Notes under the pieces: generated by a model | The model's input: the letters and a program-made list of their open reading frames with translations, nothing else | Told to the model about the DNA's origin: nothing | Database searches by the model: none | Translations under genes and position numbers: made by a program | Part shown: positions 12,610 to 25,355 of the stretch, in pieces | Numbering within the stretch: the first letter of the stretch is position 1 | Layout of the letters: every line of letters begins with the position of its first letter | From: Zygaena filipendulae | Taxonomy: Eukaryota; Arthropoda; Insecta; Lepidoptera; Zygaenidae | Reading direction: 5' to 3' | Assembly (NCBI GenBank): GCA_907165275.2 | Contig: OU015669.1 | Span: forward strand, 6,470,501 to 6,534,500 | Length of the DNA: 64,000 nt

Positions 12610-12775
12610 ATTTTTAAATCTACATAAATACATGTTTGAATGTTTGTCGTCTATGCGTTCCTAAACCATTGATCCGATTGGAATGAAACTTTGGTGGGTT
12701 GTTTTGCGTACGTCAGCGAAGTAGTCTGATATAACGAGTTCCTGCGGGAATTTCGGAACTCACGCGCTCACCAGC
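12610..12775 (+). mobile_element. Helitron-like fragment, third subfamily
   Basis: Shares 'tgtttgtcgtctatgcgttc', 'aaaccattgatccgattgg' and 'gaaactttggtgggttgtt' with the copy at 61389. It follows directly on the 3' end of the previous element and lacks its own terminal hairpin. Confidence 0.6.
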
Positions 12776-13421
12776 ACTTTCAATTAACAAAAACCCTTGA
12801 CGCCACGCATCCGTCCACAATATGGGCCATACTATAACTAATCTGACTAATAATAATTGAGTAAGACGCTATAGGGCTATCAATCGTGACTTACTATCTG
12901 TCACACGCATTCTAAACCGTATCCATCAGCCGCACAGACCCTGTCATAAGTGAGGTGAACAATGAACCACTTTCTAACAACAGATAAAAACATTCGTACT
13001 GTCGTGACACGCTCGCGACTCCGCTGTGATATCAATCGATGTTACTCATAAACCCAAAAGACTGGCCAGGACCACTTCCACAATATAATGTAATTGTTAT
13101 GGCTTATCTGTGGGTGCAATACTAATTAGACTGAGTGGTTTGTAGGCAATCAGTGATACAGAATTTTATTATAACGACTTTTATGAAAAGGTTCAACGCG
13201 GGCGCAGATGTTTCGGATAATTATGACAGTGAGAGTGAGATAAGAGACGAATGAAAAGAAGAAATATCAAAGAGAATATGTAGTTATACCACGGACCTAT
13301 GTAGGTATACACATAAGAAAACAAAATGAATAAAGTTTAAAAAACAAATAAAAATTGCTATTTTAACAATTTTCCGATTCTTACACTAGCTTTGTAATTA
13401 AAAACCAATATTTATAGATTG

Positions 13422-13617
13422 AACTATCTGTTCCCCGCGGTTTCACCCGTGTTAATTTCGGAGTTCCCGTGGAAATTTGGAGATAAAAAGTAGCCTATGT
13501 CCTTCTCTGTACCCCTGACAACGTGTATGCAAAATTTCGTGGTGGTCCGTTGAGCCGTTTAGCCGTGAAAGCGTAACAAACAAACAAAAAAACAAACTGC
13601 GAATATTAAGTAAGGAT
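13422..13617 (-). mobile_element. Helitron-like element
   Basis: Reads CTATCTGTTCCCCGCGGTTT...cggagttcccg...gtgaaagcgtaacaaacaaac...taaggat. The terminal CTAG is mutated to CTAT. Confidence 0.7.
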
Positions 13618-14157
13618 AATTTCACGAAAAAAAGGTACAAATTAAAAATGTAGTAAGTGTAAGAGTAAAACTGTTAAAAGCGAAGGTTGTGAACAGCAGT
13701 GTGGTCAGAAGAGTCACGTTTCGTTGTGGATAAGTCACGACAAATGACGTCACGACACACCTCTTATCTCGCCGATATTATTATATTTGAGAAGTTTTTT
13801 TCATCCACAGGCATCCTTTATAACGGTTGTGGAGTGTGGCCCGCACGTGACTCGATCGATCACGAACCCGCCGGCGAGTATCGAATTATCGTAGTGTTCA
13901 TTCAATTGTCGCGTGGGTTGTAACTGTTGTAAGTATGAATCGATAGTCATATTATAGTCATTGATAGAATTGATATGAGGTTTCTTATTTGTTTATTTAC
14001 TCATTCAAACGAGACAGGCTTAGAATTGACGAAAACGCCTCTCCGTCCTGGTAAACTATATTTAAAAATACACAGTCAAAATTACAAAATTACAAAACAA
14101 TTAATGCAGAACCTACTTTAAATTTAGTCAATTTCAATTGACGACAAAAAAAGTCAC

Positions 14158-14403
14158 TCAAAAATACCGCCCCGGGTCATACCAGCAGCAAAGGTGCCCA
14201 TGACACTCGCTGCATTACCGCGTTGAATGGCAATGGACAACCTTTGCGCCAGGTAGGAGCCGGAGCGGGCGTCAAAACCTCTCTCTCTGAGTCTGCGACC
14301 GATTTCGGAGACAAACGTCAATGCCTCTGACCCCCAGCAACCCGTTGTCTCAAACGCCAGCGGGACAAAGTAATAATTGCCCCCCAGAGCCGCGTATTTG
14401 GTA
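14158..14403 (-). pseudogene. C-terminal fragment of a retroelement polyprotein
   Basis: A clean frame on the minus strand with no Met, ending in TGA: KYAALGGNYYFVPLAFETTG, CWGSEALTFVSEIGRRLRER, then SGSYLAQRLSIAIQRGNAAS and VMGTFAAGMTRGGIFE. The 'FVPLAFET...W...IGRRL...RLSIAIQRGNAA' pattern is the C-terminal tail seen on many invertebrate reverse-transcriptase proteins (recalled, class not certain). The region 13980-14157, downstream on the same strand, looks like its 3' UTR. GC-rich against the intron background, so insertion is fairly recent. Confidence 0.7.
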
Positions 14404-14864
14404 AACTAAATATTAACACCTTATTTGTAAAATATCTGTACATCGATTTTCGAGAGTTTTCTATTATTACTATCTACAAAAGGTCGACAAGTAAAATCTT
14501 TCTATTTGAAGTCGTCTTTTTTTTGAAGGTTTCTTAAATCTACATATTACCTGTTTGTTGAACTGTTTCCTAATATTCACCTCTATGTATTTTCTTAGTT
14601 GGTTCAGTAGGCATATTATGTTTAATTCAAATTTATAGTAGGTAATGAGGATGGTTATTATTTTAACCTCATTACAACATTGAAACTTTTGACATCTTTA
14701 TATTTTCAGTGTGGCAAATCTAAAAATGCAAATTCTTGACCACCGGGTCCGTGTGACCAAGATGCCATGTATAGATTATTTTCTATCATAATATTACGAC
14801 GTACCTACTCGTACTAATTACACTTCAAGCCTGATACGACCAAGACTTCTAGTTTTCTACCCTG

Positions 14865-15050
14865 ACTAGTTGTTCCCCGCGGTTTCATTCATGTTAATTT
14901 CGGAGTTCCCGCCGGAAATCCCGGACAAAATCTATCTATTGGTGAAATACCGCATGAAAATTCGTTCTGTAGTTTTTAAGTTTATCGCGATCAGACAGAC
15001 GGACAGACGCGACGGAGGACATTGATTTAAAATATGTACCTAGTGACAAA
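14865..15050 (-). mobile_element. Helitron-like element with (ACAG)n tract
   Basis: CTAG end followed by TTGTTCCCCGCGGTTTCATTC, 'cggagttcccgccgg', 'accgcatgaaaattcg' and a 'cagacagacggacagacgcg' tract. Confidence 0.7.
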
Positions 15051-15894
15051 CGAAAAAAAATAAAAATTGCCCCATGATTATATCATCTAAATTTTCCGGC
15101 AACTCGACAAATATCCAGTAAATTACTAGTTTATTTTACAAATAAATTAAGATATATTGAAAGTATATCCTAAATATTGAACCAAGAATTATAATCATGG
15201 CTACCCTATTACTGTTTCATTGAAACATTAGCCATTGTCATGGCTTGTCATTTGAATTTATACATTATTTTTCCATTTTGGTTGAGTATTTAGGCAAATT
15301 ATAATATTTAAGTATTTTCTTATGAGCTGCATATAGGTACTTATGACTCATCGAGTTTGAAACTTATTACAGTACCACTTCATTGCTATTTTTAGCAAAT
15401 GATAAAGGGTAGGTAATTACGATATATTAATTGTTCCTTGATATATGTAAACATTTCCATTATTCTTGGTTAGTTACTATTTGTCATACACGTCAATTTT
15501 TCTCATGCGAAACATTCGATTAATGAATGCCCAGTAAAAAAACTAGCAACTTGTTTTAAAGATTTCTATACGAGTAGAAAAAAATTAATCGCTTAATATT
15601 CTGTAACATAAATATTATTAATTTTTATAGCCTCAAATTACGCTATTTGTCATACTCGAGGAGTTTAGTCGGTCATAATAAAATTTGTGAAAACCAATAT
15701 TTAAATGTCATCATCATTTTTCATCATGCAGTATTGGTAGGTACAAAAATAATAAGCCGGCTTCGCCACACGTTCTTACAATGTGCGATGCTATATCTAC
15801 ACATAGTATGCAAATAATACATCTTAATATAGAGAGCAGTGGCCTGCAGTTTTGTTATTACAATCAGATGAATTTACATTTCATAAATAAATGC

Positions 15895-15985
15895 ATCCAC
15901 TAGCGCGCAGCGGAGACGGCCTAACGACGCCTCGCTGAATGTTTTTGCGTTTTTGCTGCGCGCGCGCCGCGACTGTGTGGCTTAA
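15895..15985. other. GC-rich block with GCGC clusters
   Basis: 'tagcgcgcagcggagacggc' and 'tgctgcgcgcgcgccgcgac' flank 'ttttgcgtttttgc'. May be a GC-rich MITE end or a regulatory block; not resolvable by eye. Confidence 0.3.
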
Positions 15986-16252
15986 TTTAAATAAGGCAGC
16001 ACGCTCACTATGCCAATACATTGCAAATAGTGTGAATTTTAGATGTTACGTATACGTTTTACATATCCACGTAACGTTAACTTATCCTATATGTTTGTAG
16101 GATGACCATTTATTAAGTGAAATTTCTTTGTACCGTGAAAGAAAAATTACGTTACACGAGACGCTTTGCATACATGGACATGCGAGTATGACATGCAGAA
16201 AAAAAAATTACGTATAATTTTACTGATCGTTTTTCACTGTAAGTTTTAGAGC

Positions 16253-16470
16253 CAAAGAAGAAAGAAAGAAAGAAATAGAGTTTATTGGTCCCCATTTAAA
16301 AGGTACAAAATAAGAGACAGAAAAATTTGAAACTTAAACAAATATTGTGAAGAAGATAGAAGGGTGTGATGTGTCAGCATAAATGCTTCATTAAGTCTGT
16401 CTGTGGGGCAGAACATAATGAAGCGTTGGTCTTCCGACAGGGCCGCAATACAGTCGGATCACAAAATGGC
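16253..16470 (-). repeat. Retroelement 3' region, antisense, with (GAAA)n
   Basis: A GAAA-repeat (16256-16277), then 'gagtttattggtccccattt' and 'ggtacaaaataagagacag'. 'acaaatattgtgaagaagat' recurs at 60045-60065. Likely the 3' end of a non-LTR element on the minus strand. Confidence 0.45.
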
Positions 16471-17998
16471 TTCCCTGTTATTGAAATATACATACACGCA
16501 TACATACCTACATACATATACGTACATATACACACATACGTTCATACACATGCATTGGAAATAGTAATTTTTTTTGTATGGAATTATAAAATTGTTTGTC
16601 ACATTACTTTAATTGAAGCCCAGTTTTATAAATAATGTAAACTTATAAACTTAGTATTAAACAAAATTAACTGAATAACGCCACGTGCTACTTTGTAAAT
16701 TATTAAGAAGTGTTTCTGATTGATTTTATTGTAGGTGGTCCAATTATTTCTAATATTAATGTGTGCCGTAATCACGACTTCAATTTACTGCGAATCGGTT
16801 CAGAGTTCAATATTTAATTTACGTAATTTTTATTGGTCCATGGTAATACATAAATATGTATTCATTTGGTCCATCATTGCACTTAGGTATACTTGAACCG
16901 TGAGATTTTAACCATCCTGTGTTTATTTATTTTTCACCGTCGGATAAGGTACCGGTCCTATATCAAATAAAACAAAAGAAAATTCTCAGTGATAGGGACT
17001 GTTAGCAGAGTTGATTTGTTTCTGCTAACAGTCATAAGGAGAATCGTCCAAATATTACGATTTCTTGAAGGTTCTATCTGAACGGATGGATGTTGACCGT
17101 AGACGAATAAAGCATATGTATACTGTATAGACTATAGGTACGTACTTACCAATTTTACTGACTAGACCGAATGTTGGAGCATTCCCAAGTTTTTAAAAGA
17201 AGCACTTACTATGTATATTAAAATCAAAAAAATATGGTTTTATAATAAATCACAACTAATTATGATTCTAAAATAAACCATATTATAATTTGTTAAGGTT
17301 TTAAGGGGTTTACTTTGTCAGTATACAGCATAATCATAAGTATGAGTTTGAAGAGACGACGTTATTCTTCTGGCATTGTAGGGATTTCCCAAATTATGCA
17401 TGTATGGGGAATAGATTTCTCGCCCTCCCCTTAACATTACGGTATTAAGCAAAAATCGTACTCGTGTGTAACAGAGACATATCATTTATATGCGTTCTCA
17501 CGCGCACTATAAAAATCGAGTGCCGATCATTACGTAGAACCTCTCGAACTGACACGTAGGTATATTAATTCCAATAATGACCGTCCGAATGAGGTTTCTT
17601 TCGTCACAGAGCGTATAGAAAACATCAAATACATATAATTAGAGGTATCTATGGAGTACGGTAATTGTAAACCGTCTTCTTTAATTACAAAGTCCGGTAT
17701 CGAAGGTTGCGGGGCGAACTGTGTTGTGAAATATGTATACGCATTTATTTCGTTTGAAGGTGATACGATAGATCGGCAATAATTATATTTTCGTTGATCA
17801 CTGGACGGGTCCTGCAAGGGCGGTGACAATTTTGGTGTCACGAAGTCATAGGCGAAGGTTTTATCATAATAATTTTGTGTTTACATACACGTTTAAAAAT
17901 AATTCGTAATAAATCAAATCTTTTGTAGGTACGTATTTAAAATAACAACAGCAGTTGGCAACTTTTATGTGTCAATCGGTAAATTCTGTTTATTTTAA

Positions 17999-18207
17999 AC
18001 TAGCTGTCCCCCGCGGTTTCACCCGTGGTAATTTCGGAGTTCCTGCAGGAATTTCAGGATAAAATACAGATATAAACCTTCCTCTTGAATCACTCTATCT
18101 ATTAGGGGAAACCGCATGAAAATCCGTTGCGTAGTTTTAAAGATCTAAGCATACATAGGGACAGACAGACAGCGGGAAGCAACTTTGTTTTTTACTAGGT
18201 ATGTAGT
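17999..18207 (-). mobile_element. Helitron-like element with (ACAG)n tract
   Basis: ACTAGCTGTCCCCCGCGGTT, hairpin with CACCCGTGG, then 'accgcatgaaaatccgttg', 'agcatacatagggacagaca' and a truncated 5' end 'tttgttttttactagg'. Confidence 0.7.
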
Positions 18208-19718
18208 GAAACGTCATCCGACTTTTTCAATGTTGAAAAGGTGTTTGGTTTTTGTTGACGGTCAATAATTACAATTCTTTTATTTTAAAATAATATTTCA
18301 AAATATAAGTAATACCTATTTAGCAATTGACAGTGACACTTTATAAATTATAGGTTACTAGCAATGATATATATTATAAGTATTAAATATAAATACTAGT
18401 GGTCAATGGGTCATTAGTATTATTCCGCCAAATAATTTTGTTTAATTTTTCGATTTTTTAAGATTAGCATTTTACCTCATGGAACATTATGGATTAACCA
18501 AACCAAAAAAAAAAAAAATTATAGACTATAGATATAGATATTTTATTCGCTCTCTAAAAATTTACATTTACATTTTATGTCAAAATTAAATAAATTTAGA
18601 TTGTGATGTGTTAAAAATTTAAAAATAATATTTGATAATAATATAGAATACACCATTTCGGCAATTCGGTATGGATTTCAAAACTCAAGTTAGAATGTTG
18701 TCAATAGAATAACGTACTGAATGGGCTCTGTGTTACAAAGGTTACTATAGCGGTCTGAAGACGAATGAATGCTTGGTTAATACACACGACCTTTTCATGA
18801 TATTGTTGTCTTTGGTTTACTTAAAGGCCAAGTTCGTAATATATCCCCCCGGTCTAGTCATCTGACATCATGATCGGACGAATAATTGTGATAAGTCATC
18901 TGAACATAAGAAGTTACATGTGAACTTTTCTATGATAATATTGTACACATATTTATAATGTATATCTTATTACCACAATAGAGTGCATGGGGCAAGACCC
19001 ATACTTATGTCATTCACTTCACCATCATCGTACACTTGCTACGTATTAATGAATTACGTTGCTACGTGTAAATGAAAACTGATAACCTGATACACCCCAT
19101 TTAAAAAATAAACAATAATATGATTAAAATGTATTTTACGTCGAAAAAATTTATACTTTAAAAGTTTGGAGGTGAGCTATCTACGAAATTCCAAGCGCTA
19201 CGCCCGCGCCTACCGGTTCGATTTTTTTTGCTGCGGGCGGCGTAGGCGCCTAATATTGTATTATAAATAATTTAGACATGGGCTAGTAAAAATGAAAAAA
19301 TATAACCTATATTAAAACATAGTCGTTGAATGTCTAACTAAACGCATCTTAGGCATAAAACCACTTTACGGGTTACAACCATGTTTAATCGAAACTTATA
19401 TTTTTTAGAACACTTACTCGATGTTGCTTATATTTTGTGCATCGGAATGTAGACTACGATGCCATTAACGCACATTCAAGAATAAAATTAAACCATTTCT
19501 TGTAATACAGTCCATTAGCCAACTTAAATCAACAGTCATAAAGCAGTGATTCTAATGACAGTACAAATGTTGTAAGTACGGAACGCGATTGTGATCGATG
19601 GTTTTGGTGACGGTACAACAAAGTAATGCAAGTCGAATTTCGACTTATAATTGATGAGGGGAAAGCATTTGAATTTGATTAATTGCATCAGAAATAATAA
19701 TGTTGTGTCTGTTCTTAT

Positions 19719-19786
19719 TAACCGACTTCCCCAAAAGGAGGAGGTTCTCAATTCGTCTGAATGTTGTTTTTGTTTTTTTTTTTTTT
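19719..19786. repeat. Short dispersed repeat 'CCGACTTCC'
   Basis: 'aaccgacttccccaaaagga', 'ggaggttctcaattcg' followed by T-runs. Related copies lie at 45639-45695, 55117-55170 and (complement) near 51245-51270. Confidence 0.55.
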
Positions 19787-20673
19787 TATTGAATTTTAAA
19801 GTTATTTTGATTTCAGATATCACTTAGTTACTAGTCACTGGAGGATTGAAAAAGAATTAATTTGGAAATTTAAGTTTAAGATTCTGTGGATTCGCCGGTT
19901 TTTAATATTTAGTTTTTTATAGGGTATAAATTTAGGATTTGCAGTAGATAAAACAGGGATTCTTGTTAGGGGGGAGGGAGTTGGTGTAAACATGACAGTA
20001 GAGTATTATAAATGTTTAAAAAAATAAGTATTATAATAAAATTTATGCAATAAAAAATTAAATGGATATGAACCTCGCGATGGCTCCAGTTTTGTTCTCA
20101 TGTCGAACTTCTCAATCAAAACCGAGATTTCGATGTAACCCTACAACTTAAATGTTGGTATCGCGGGCAAAACATGTTGTGTTGGTACCTCGTATCGTGA
20201 CTGTTCAGTCGCGGACCCATTAGTATTAAAAGCCGCTTGCGTAAAATACTCTTAAAGTTTTATCACAAAAGCTGCAAGCTATTCTTGCGGAAATTATGTT
20301 AAAGCTCTTTAAATATCATTCAGTTCTGATAGGTTGAACCCATTAATAGTAGCGCCACCAAATGAAGTTGCAGTTAAGGACAACAAATTTACATATTTTG
20401 GAGAGTAGTAATAATCTCACTCAACTCTTTTTAGGTAGTATAAGGTAGAGTAACTTTTGTCCATAACGAATAAGAAATCTTTGATCCATATGCAATAAAA
20501 CTTTTAATGCTGACAATATTTTTTAATGACATAAAAGATGACATATTTGTTTTAAAACCACAGAGGTGACTACGTAGCGCAAAGATACGTAGCGATTATA
20601 ATATCTCTGGTAGTTGATTGTATTTTCTTGATTAGAAACCCAAAAGACTGTAAGAAAATTTTTATTTTCGATT

Positions 20674-21408
20674 ATGTGTTTTAGTGTTAAATATGTGATC
20701 GTTTTTTATTATTTATTTCATTCACTACGATTAACTATAAACACAATCGACATGAATGTGCCGGAGTTCTTATATCTATCTAATCATCTTACTGTAGAAG
20801 AATGTCGGAAGCTCGTTGCATCTCTATATTTTGTTTCCTACGAAATTCCACTTGCTTTGTCCATTGCAGAAAGAAAACTACCATTAGACATACCTTGCAT
20901 CAAGCTCCTGTTGGCTTGGAACAGTGGTAAAGAAAAGTGGGAAGGAAGGGGTAAAACTCATGCAGAGGTTGAACATAGACTTCGGCAATTAGGGAAGTTT
21001 GCTCTAGCAGACTGGTTAGGTAAGACAGTGTTTCATGAATTGACGGAAGATATAAACAATGCTCTACAAAATGATTACTTCATGGAAAATGAAAATGAAA
21101 CAACAACACTTCATGCTAAGTTACTTAAAGATAATGATCTCGTAAACAAGGAAGAATGGACTGTGTTCGATTCTATTTTATGGGCAGCTTTAATGGGTGT
21201 GTTTGTTTGTTTGATAGTCATATTTCGTAAAATAATATTATGCTTGTTGTTTGAAAAAAATGGGTCAGTACAAGAAGAAAATGATGCGGAAATGTGTTTA
21301 TTGCACGATGACACTCTTTTTGATAATAATGAAGAAGCTTCGCAACGGAAGTCTGTTCAGTTCGATGATGATTTTGAAGATAAGGATTCGAGTATAAATC
21401 TTATTTAA
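20674..21408 (+). CDS. Intronless membrane protein with a death-fold-like domain, nested in a dysfusion intron
   Basis: A 244-codon ORF, by far the longest non-transposon ORF in the window. Residues 1-26 (MCFSVKYVIVFYYLFHSLRL...) look like a signal peptide; a second Met at residue 27 (20752) would remove it. Residues 31-131 form a helical region with LLLAWNSG, GKTHAEVEHRLRQLG and LADWLGKTVF, whose spacing recalls a death-fold helix bundle (inference). A sequon N141-E-T follows. Residues 165-184 are a membrane segment, then R185-K186, more hydrophobic residues and a strongly acidic tail (194-244). The predicted topology puts the domain outside or in the lumen and the acidic tail in the cytoplasm. 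AATAAA lies 6 bp after the stop. I do not recognise the family by name and no function is claimed. It runs opposite to dys, inside its intron. Confidence 0.72.
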   Translation: MCFSVKYVIVFYYLFHSLRLTINTIDMNVPEFLYLSNHLTVEECRKLVASLYFVSYEIPLALSIAERKLPLDIPCIKLLLAWNSGKEKWEGRGKTHAEVEHRLRQLGKFALADWLGKTVFHELTEDINNALQNDYFMENENETTTLHAKLLKDNDLVNKEEWTVFDSILWAALMGVFVCLIVIFRKIILCLLFEKNGSVQEENDAEMCLLHDDTLFDNNEEASQRKSVQFDDDFEDKDSSINLI

Positions 21409-21413
21409 GTCCT

Positions 21414-21419
21414 AATAAA
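21414..21419 (+). promoter_or_regulatory. Polyadenylation signal of the nested gene
   Basis: Canonical AATAAA six bases after the TAA stop of the 244-aa ORF, followed by a T/GT-rich stretch (ttgtgttctac...gttttcattttttgttg). This supports a real transcription unit with a very short 3' UTR. Confidence 0.65.
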
Positions 21420-24400
21420 GCATATGTTGTGTTCTACTATGTTTTCATTTTTTGTTGATATGTAGAGTCACATTCAATATACTATAACATAACACATTAA
21501 AAGTTCTTAAGTGGGGTTTCTAACAGAATATGTTCCTGAAAACCATCGATACATCGTAATTTAGAAAAAGAATAATACCTATTTTTTGCTTTTGTGCCCT
21601 CAGAAATCAAACACAGGAATCATTTAATGTTATACCTAATAGCTACAGATAAGCTGGCCTACTTAGTGCCAACTGGCAGTTAACAAGAGGCGTGTAGGTT
21701 TGCGCACACGCAGCCATCGGCCGTGTCATCGCCGCGTGCGCCTCGATAAGCCTCATTAGCGACCGCCTTCTTAACTTCATCAACTGATACCTGACTGTAC
21801 TTCTAAGTCTTAGCATGAATTATACACTGTGTCAGTTTGCGTCCCAGCCAGATTTACGGACGAAACGAATAATGGACGAAATTTTGAAACCAATATTTAT
21901 TTGATGCCTGAAGTGATAATCATATTGTGTCCATCATCTGACTTATTTATAATGTTAATAAATATAATTTTTTAAGTTTTATTTTTTATTATTAAACATA
22001 ATAAATATTAATAAGATTACTAAAATATATGGTAAAAATTTTCAATTTTTTTCCATTACTCAGTTAGCAACACCGAACATTTTGTTCTAAATTTTCCTTC
22101 ATATACTTATTTTTTGGGAACAATTAAAAACTGATAACAGTTCGTGCTAATAGTACAAAAGTTCGAGCTGACTTGCGATATCAGCCTTCTCAACGAGCCT
22201 CGATTGAATACAGACTTGTGTTAAACTTTAAAAGGCTATTTAAACGTACAAGTTGAAGATATTTAATTGATAATTTAGACTTAAGGTTAATTGGCTGGTT
22301 TTTTTATTCTAAAAAAGCGCAAATGGAGTTTGAATTAAAATTGTTAGTAAAATATTGTATTTTGGATCTCTAAAATTTTGAGTAAAAAATTTTTTTTTTT
22401 TCAAAATTTTCAAGTCAACACACTTACTTATGATGAGGTACAATTTTTTGCACATTTTGCGCTTGATGTCATCGTGCATCCTTGCATTAAATTGTTACTA
22501 TTATAAATTTACATAATATAAATTTACAAATAATAATTACGAAAAACATTTAACATAAAGATGACCACACGTCATACACATATTAGAAATATATATGTAT
22601 AATGGGCGTGTCTTTGACAGTATTTTCATAATAAACACAGTCGTTGAAGTCTTTTGTATGGTCACTATAATGGCCTTAGGCTAGCGTCTCGGCGCAACGA
22701 GTATGGATTACGTTTGCAAAAACATGTTTATTATTTTGACATAGTATTGAATCTTAATATTACAAATGCGAATGTATGTGCGATGTGTGGTATATGTGTG
22801 GTTATATTTTAGGGTTGACTGTTGAATCCTTAGAAAATAGTTAAACTGAGAATACTCAATTTAAAAATGGGACTGGTATTTTTACTAGATGCTATGGTTA
22901 TAACAAAACCCAAGGAATATTGTTTGTATTTTTTGTAGTAGTTCTAGTGATATCTACAAGGTTGTTTGTATCATTTGTACTACCAGATGGTAGTCCAACT
23001 CAGTCAGTCAGAAGTAATATCTATTGATACAGAGCTGTTTTGTATGGTAGAATATTCTAAAAATTTTAATAATAATCTACCCTTATTTTATTACGACCGT
23101 GTTGAAAAATACACTGTCTAAACAGCTGTCTAGTATGAAATGAAAACAAACTCAGAAATAAGGTTTATGATTTTACAAATTTATTATCGGGCAAGGAAAT
23201 GATTAGGCAAAAGATTAGTGAACGTCTTCACACTCGCCACTAACACCGAGCTCGGTCCGCGTGAGCATTCAATTACGTGTAATAACTAGAGTTGATCGAA
23301 GCCCTATTAATTTCTATGGCCGTCTAAAAAGCTCATCTTCTTTACGTGATTTTAGTGTTCCGTCTTGGAATAAATAAAACGCTCGTAATATGCTTTCACT
23401 TTGTACTTATACTTATCACTATTATATATAATTGTTATCTATATTATTGCTTGGTAGAATTGTATATCATATTTTTTATTTTCTTTTTTGCGATGAATTG
23501 GGTTCAGAGAATCTATTGAAAAAACACATCATAACATTGAACTTCGTATATTATAATAATGTTAACTAATTTTTGTATATTAATATATCTCTTGCATTAA
23601 CTTCCACTCTTACATTTGAGTCAATAGTGACTACCTACTCAGAAGTGTGAAGTAAGCAAATCCTTGCTTATAACTAAATGGGATGAATTCAAAAAGATGA
23701 TATTATATTGTTTTTACGTGAATGTTAGTAGATATGCTTTTTTGTAGATTTATTTTGTAAAACTATAATTTTTGGCTGGACCTGAGATTGTAATAAATCG
23801 GTTTTAAAAGTATGTGTTCAAGTGTGCATAAAACATAAATTCATTTACCGATTGTTCAAATTGTACCCAAGTAGATACTTATCTCTAATAAAATATATGT
23901 GGAACCCTGAGGTGCCTTTGTTTTAAATAAAATTTTAATATATTCACTTAAATGTTTTGGAAAGTAAACTTGTTAATTACGTTCTCATCAATTATGTTCA
24001 TAATATTTCGAGACGCCTCGTGTTGTGTTTGACTGACGTTATAATTTCAATATTTAAGATTAAGTGTATGTGGATAGGTATGTAACAAGATTTGAGGCTC
24101 GTAGATCATCCAATCGATGCAATGTTTCTATTGAACATGGTTTATTACAGAGGATCTATAATTTGATTCTTTATTCCATTCTTAATTAAGTTTTGAAATT
24201 ATTGCGCGTTTCGCGTTATTATTTTTTTAATTAAATTTAATAAGCAAATTTAATGAATGATTGGAAGTTGACAGTACTTGCATTACTCAAATTAAATTCC
24301 CCTGACACGAATAGAAATAAATCAGTGGAAATGGAAAATTTAGTTAAAATGTATTTTGTTATATTTCTAGGTATGTAAGTTCTAACTAGAGTTTGTGTGA

Positions 24401-24706
24401 TAAATTTCAAATAATAATACAAAGTTTCGCTTTTTTCACTTCTGTATGTATATATACATTATGAATGCTACGTTCTTTTATAGGTAATATAAGCTAACAC
24501 TAATAAAGGGGTTTCCTGAATTAAAAAGGGGTAAAAAGTGACATGATGAGATTTTGTATGCAGCCTATGTTTTAAAGTCAGAGTCATTGAAATCGGTGTT
24601 TTGGCTCTTATTGACAAATAAACACGTCTTTCAGGATATTTGATTCTTTAAAAAGTGAAACGCTGGTGGATCTACGGGGGAGCGATAGGTTGTATGTTAT
24701 AATTAC

Positions 24707-24880
24707 CTTCTGATCGCCAAACCGCATCTGCCTCCTCGCATTCCGGGCCACGTTCATCCTGCAGAGGAACACCCTGTCCTCACTATCAGCTGGCGCTCTT
24801 GTGAGCTCGGTCCTGACTGCTTGCTGGTCCTGTTTGTCTATCACGTCGTAGACGCTGTCACCGTGGATGAGTAGATCCTC
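24707..24880 (-). CDS. dys: dysfusion exon, remainder of PAS-A
   Basis: A 174-nt, phase 0-0 exon of 58 codons. On the minus strand the acceptor is cattgttccag and the donor GAAG|GTAATT. It begins EDLLIHGDSVYDVIDKQD, passes through RVFLCRMNVARNARRQ and ends MRFGDQK. 'VYDVIDKQD' and 'FLCRMN..RN.RRQMRFGD' are the late PAS-A strands of dysfusion-like proteins. GC-rich codon use stands out from the AT-rich surroundings, as expected for a constrained exon. It is separated from the PAS-A start exon by a 15.4-kb intron and from the next exon by 15.6 kb, both full of transposons. Confidence 0.85.
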
Positions 24881-25274
24881 CTGGAACAATGAGTAATTAT
24901 TTAGTTAAATTACTACTTATCGTGGCCTTTTTTGAATCATAAATTGAAAAGCCTCAAACAAATCATACGTGTATACTCTGAGATTTCTTTGGAAGCTTAT
25001 TTATTTATATCTAGAACTTTATTGTACAAATCATAAAAAGGTGGATTTAATGCCTAAGGCATTCTGTTCCAGTTAATCAACCTTTATTTATACATCAAGA
25101 TTAATTCACTATGGATATATGTATATCCAAGATAGTGTATGCTATGTTTCTTTCTCTCTTTCTATGTTATTTTTAAACGCTTTGACTAGTTAATACACGA
25201 TACGTTTCCCAACATACAATTAAAGATGTCTTGGTTACCATTTTAAGTATTATAACCATCACTCTATGTATCCT

Positions 25275-25355
25275 AGTTTTGATACCTTGGTGGCAAGCAA
25301 TCGGACCAATGGTTTAGAAACGCATAGAGGACAGACATACAAACATACATTTTTT
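25275..25355 (-). mobile_element. Helitron-like fragment, third subfamily
   Basis: 'aatcggaccaatggtttaga' and 'cgcatagaggacagacatac' match the complement of the 61389 copy; terminal hairpin absent. Confidence 0.5.

Larger units (their letters stand above)
9120..24706 (-). other. dysfusion intron of 15.6 kb with a nested gene
   Basis: Hosts the opposite-strand gene at 20674-21408, several Helitron-like copies (10.5, 12.5, 12.6, 13.4, 14.9, 18.0 kb), MITE copies at 9888 and 11485, and retroelement fragments at 14158 and 16253. No assignable feature was found in 9121-9887, 11010-11480, 15060-15890, 16480-17500, 18210-20670 (except a short repeat at 19719) or 21430-24700. GC-rich pockets at 19190-19255 and 21680-21775 have no coding pattern. 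Confidence 0.6.

Noticed and set aside
16366..16635. 89-codon ORF ending in HIHTYVHTH repeats
   Set aside because: The second half is a (CATA)n-like simple repeat, the first half antisense retroelement sequence.
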